This document shows, in pieces, positions 62,618-64,000 of a DNA stretch of 64,000 bases (the first letter of the stretch is position 1; each line of letters opens with the position of its first letter). The translations under genes and the position numbers were made by a program. The notes beneath the pieces are model-generated. The model did no database searches. It was not told where the DNA came from and saw only the letters and a list, made by a program, of their open reading frames with translations. This stretch comes from Ulvibacterium sp965248315 (lineage in GTDB: Bacteria; Bacteroidota; Bacteroidia; Flavobacteriales; Flavobacteriaceae), in the NCBI RefSeq assembly GCF_965248315.1, contig NZ_CBDFIX010000002.1:2790001-2854000 (forward strand). The letters run 5' to 3'.

Positions 62618-63364
62618 CTAACTGTTGTTGAAATGAAGGTTGGTTTTCTCCAGAATGGGTTGTAAAGTCTTTATTGTTTTGTCATTCACCTGTACTTCTT
62701 TCAGACTGTTCAATTGACTGGGGTTATGAACATCTGAACCAACAAAGTCAATTAGGCCTTCTTCCAACAGTTTAAAGGCCATTCGCTTCACTTGTTTACC
62801 ATAGTATTTACCAAGGGATAACAGATTCAATTGATACAAAACCCCTTGCTTCTTATATTCGTTATGTTTTACTAGGCTTTCATGTAAATATAGATATCTT
62901 TCCGGATGGGCCAGGATTGGAAAATACCCTTGCTTTTTTATTTTCTGTATAGCATCGTCAAAATTGATAGATGCTTGCAAATATGACATTTCCACTAATA
63001 GGTAATGACTTTCTATTGGCATAATATCATCACTCTCCAAAATCGATTCAAAATTGTCATCTATCATGTGCTCTGCGGCTGCATATAAGGAGATATCTTT
63101 TACATCCTCTTTTAACAACTCGTTTTTTAGAATCAGTAATGAATCCTTAATGGTTTCCTGATTGTTACGGTAGTAATGATGCATTATATGCGGGGTGGCA
63201 ATAATGCTCGAAATGCCTAATTCTGCAAATCCCTTAATTAACAAAATGGATTCTTCAACGGTTTTTGCACCATCGTCAATACCAGGTAAAATGTGATTAT
63301 GGATGTCTACAAGACCCTCTAAATAATCAACTAAAAACTTTTTACTAGAAAAAAAATGAAGCAT
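62618..63364 (-). CDS. CpsB/YwqE-type PHP tyrosine-protein phosphatase
   Basis: A 248-aa metal-dependent phosphatase of the PHP fold. Metal-binding motifs in order: VDIHNHILPGIDDGAKTVEE (residues about 19-38), ATPHIMHHYY, AAAEHMID, LAHPERYLY and FVGSDVHN. In Gram-positive bacteria CpsB/YwqE removes phosphate from the BY-kinase tail; in Bacteroidetes the same family accompanies Wzc. Its partner here would be the interrupted Wzc at 41059. Monocistronic, with long gaps on both sides. Confidence 0.88.
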   Translation of the reverse strand: MLHFFSSKKFLVDYLEGLVDIHNHILPGIDDGAKTVEESILLIKGFAELGISSIIATPHIMHHYYRNNQETIKDSLLILKNELLKEDVKDISLYAAAEHMIDDNFESILESDDIMPIESHYLLVEMSYLQASINFDDAIQKIKKQGYFPILAHPERYLYLHESLVKHNEYKKQGVLYQLNLLSLGKYYGKQVKRMAFKLLEEGLIDFVGSDVHNPSQLNSLKEVQVNDKTIKTLQPILEKTNLHFNNS

Positions 63365-64000
63365 GTTTGTAATAAATGCCTAAATGAAGCTGTAAAGATA
63401 CTACTTATGGATAGCAATTGCGAAAAGGCCAAATATCTTTAGAATCGAATATGTGGATTTTCCATGAAACCGCTATGGTGAGTCACAACAAAATCCTTTA
63501 GATCTTGTATAGTAAATTGGTTATACAACTCTATTTCTATTTTGATTTGAGGTCTTCTTTTTCCTCGGAAGAATCAATAATTCCTTAGGTTTTGGACTTC
63601 TTTCCTAGAACAACAATACCATAAATTTGAATAAAACTACAATAGAAACCCAATACAAAACGTTTGTTTTTCGACTTATTGTTCAATTCTATGTATGAAA
63701 CAGTATTTGTTATTACTGGTTGGAAACCCTTGATTTTGTAGTACGAAACTTATAATGGATTGCGGGCATTACTGAATAACGTGTCATTTTTTCCAAATAT
63801 GGAAGTAGCTAATTTGAGAAAGTTGGAAATTCATAATATAGTCATTTTTAGAGGAATGCTTTATGCTAAAATGGATTTAGAAGGACAATTTGGGGAAAGA
63901 TTTGAATTGGATTATACAATGTCGTTTATCTAAATTAATGATAGATAAACGTATTTGTTTTACACTGATTCTTGGTATTCCTATTATTGCCCGAAATTAA
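63365..64000. other. 636-bp right-end region, mostly unexplained
   Basis: Contains a 44-codon plus-strand open frame (63799-63933) beginning MEVANLRKLEIHNIVIFRG that resembles no family I know and may be a gene remnant, and the inverted repeat listed separately. A 20-codon frame (63938-64000) fills the window end. Nothing else was recognised. Confidence 0.45.
63923..63951 (+). terminator. 10-bp perfect inverted repeat, possible terminator
   Basis: CGTTTATCTA at 63923-63932 and TAGATAAACG at 63942-63951 form a perfect ten-base stem with a nine-base loop, followed by TATTTGTTTT. It overlaps the stop codon of the small frame at 63799-63933. It could be a terminator on the plus strand or an operator; the T-tract is imperfect. 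Confidence 0.45.

Noticed and set aside
1..64000. CRISPR arrays, tRNA or rRNA genes, prophage or integrase genes
   Set aside because: No regularly spaced repeats, cloverleaf-like sequences or phage-type proteins were seen anywhere in the window.

Overview
The window is a chromosomal segment of a marine-type Flavobacteriaceae (Bacteroidetes). Evidence: the gene order LptD / amidase / MlaD-like / Fe-S reductase pair, BshA of bacillithiol synthesis, a GH3-serine hydrolase fusion, OmpA with the family's Cys-rich tail, A-rich translation starts with no strong Shine-Dalgarno, and promoters of the Bacteroidetes type (TTG, 18-19 bp, TAnnTTTG). A Maribacter/Zobellia/Muricauda-like genus is a guess. 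No tRNA, rRNA, CRISPR array, insertion sequence or phage gene was seen.

Layout. (1) 1-11.9 kb is core genome: partial lptD (-), amidase, MlaD-like protein, two Fe-S proteins, a small conserved protein, GH3-serine hydrolase, bshA, a PrcB-like lipoprotein and an OmpA protein. (2) 11.9-13.6 kb (+) holds an overlapping pair, ATP-grasp ligase and metallophosphoesterase. (3) 13.6-21.4 kb (-) is a lipid-like acyl module: ACP, AMP-dependent ligase, Fe-alcohol dehydrogenase, a LuxE-LuxC fusion, FabH-like ketosynthase, a second ACP and a PglD-like sugar N-acyltransferase. (4) 21.8-30.7 kb (-) holds wecC, wecB, two GT4 glycosyltransferases, a heparinase-like protein and a two-domain oxidoreductase. (5) 31.7-36.9 kb (-) makes UDP-uronic acids: TviB-like, TviC-like, GlcA 4-epimerase and Ugd. 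(6) 37.1-45.9 kb (+) holds a PglE-like aminotransferase, a PglF-like dehydratase (frameshifted), Wza, Wzc (interrupted by an amber codon), then a surface beta-helix lipoprotein. (7) 45.9-49.7 kb (-) holds PglD-like and PglC-like genes, a glycosyltransferase and a Wzy-like polymerase. (8) 49.9-56.5 kb (-) holds a WecF-like glycosyltransferase, two tandem AsnB-like paralogues with a decayed glycosyltransferase copy between them, and a methyltransferase. (9) 56.7-61.9 kb (-) holds WbqC-like, VioA-like, Wzx, RmlA and RmlB; a CpsB/YwqE-type phosphatase follows at 62.6-63.4 kb.

Together, regions 2-9 form a Wzx/Wzy-dependent capsule or O-polysaccharide locus of about 50 kb. Predicted precursors are UDP-ManNAcA, UDP-GalNAcA, UDP-GlcA/GalA, a UDP-bacillosamine-type sugar (PglF/E/D/C) and a dTDP-4-amino-4,6-dideoxyhexose (RmlA/B plus aminotransferase). 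The acyl module probably supplies an unusual N-acyl group for an amino sugar, which makes it the best candidate for undescribed chemistry.

Two neighbouring core genes, pglF-like and wzc, each carry one point lesion. This suggests a strain losing its polysaccharide, or consensus errors in the assembly.
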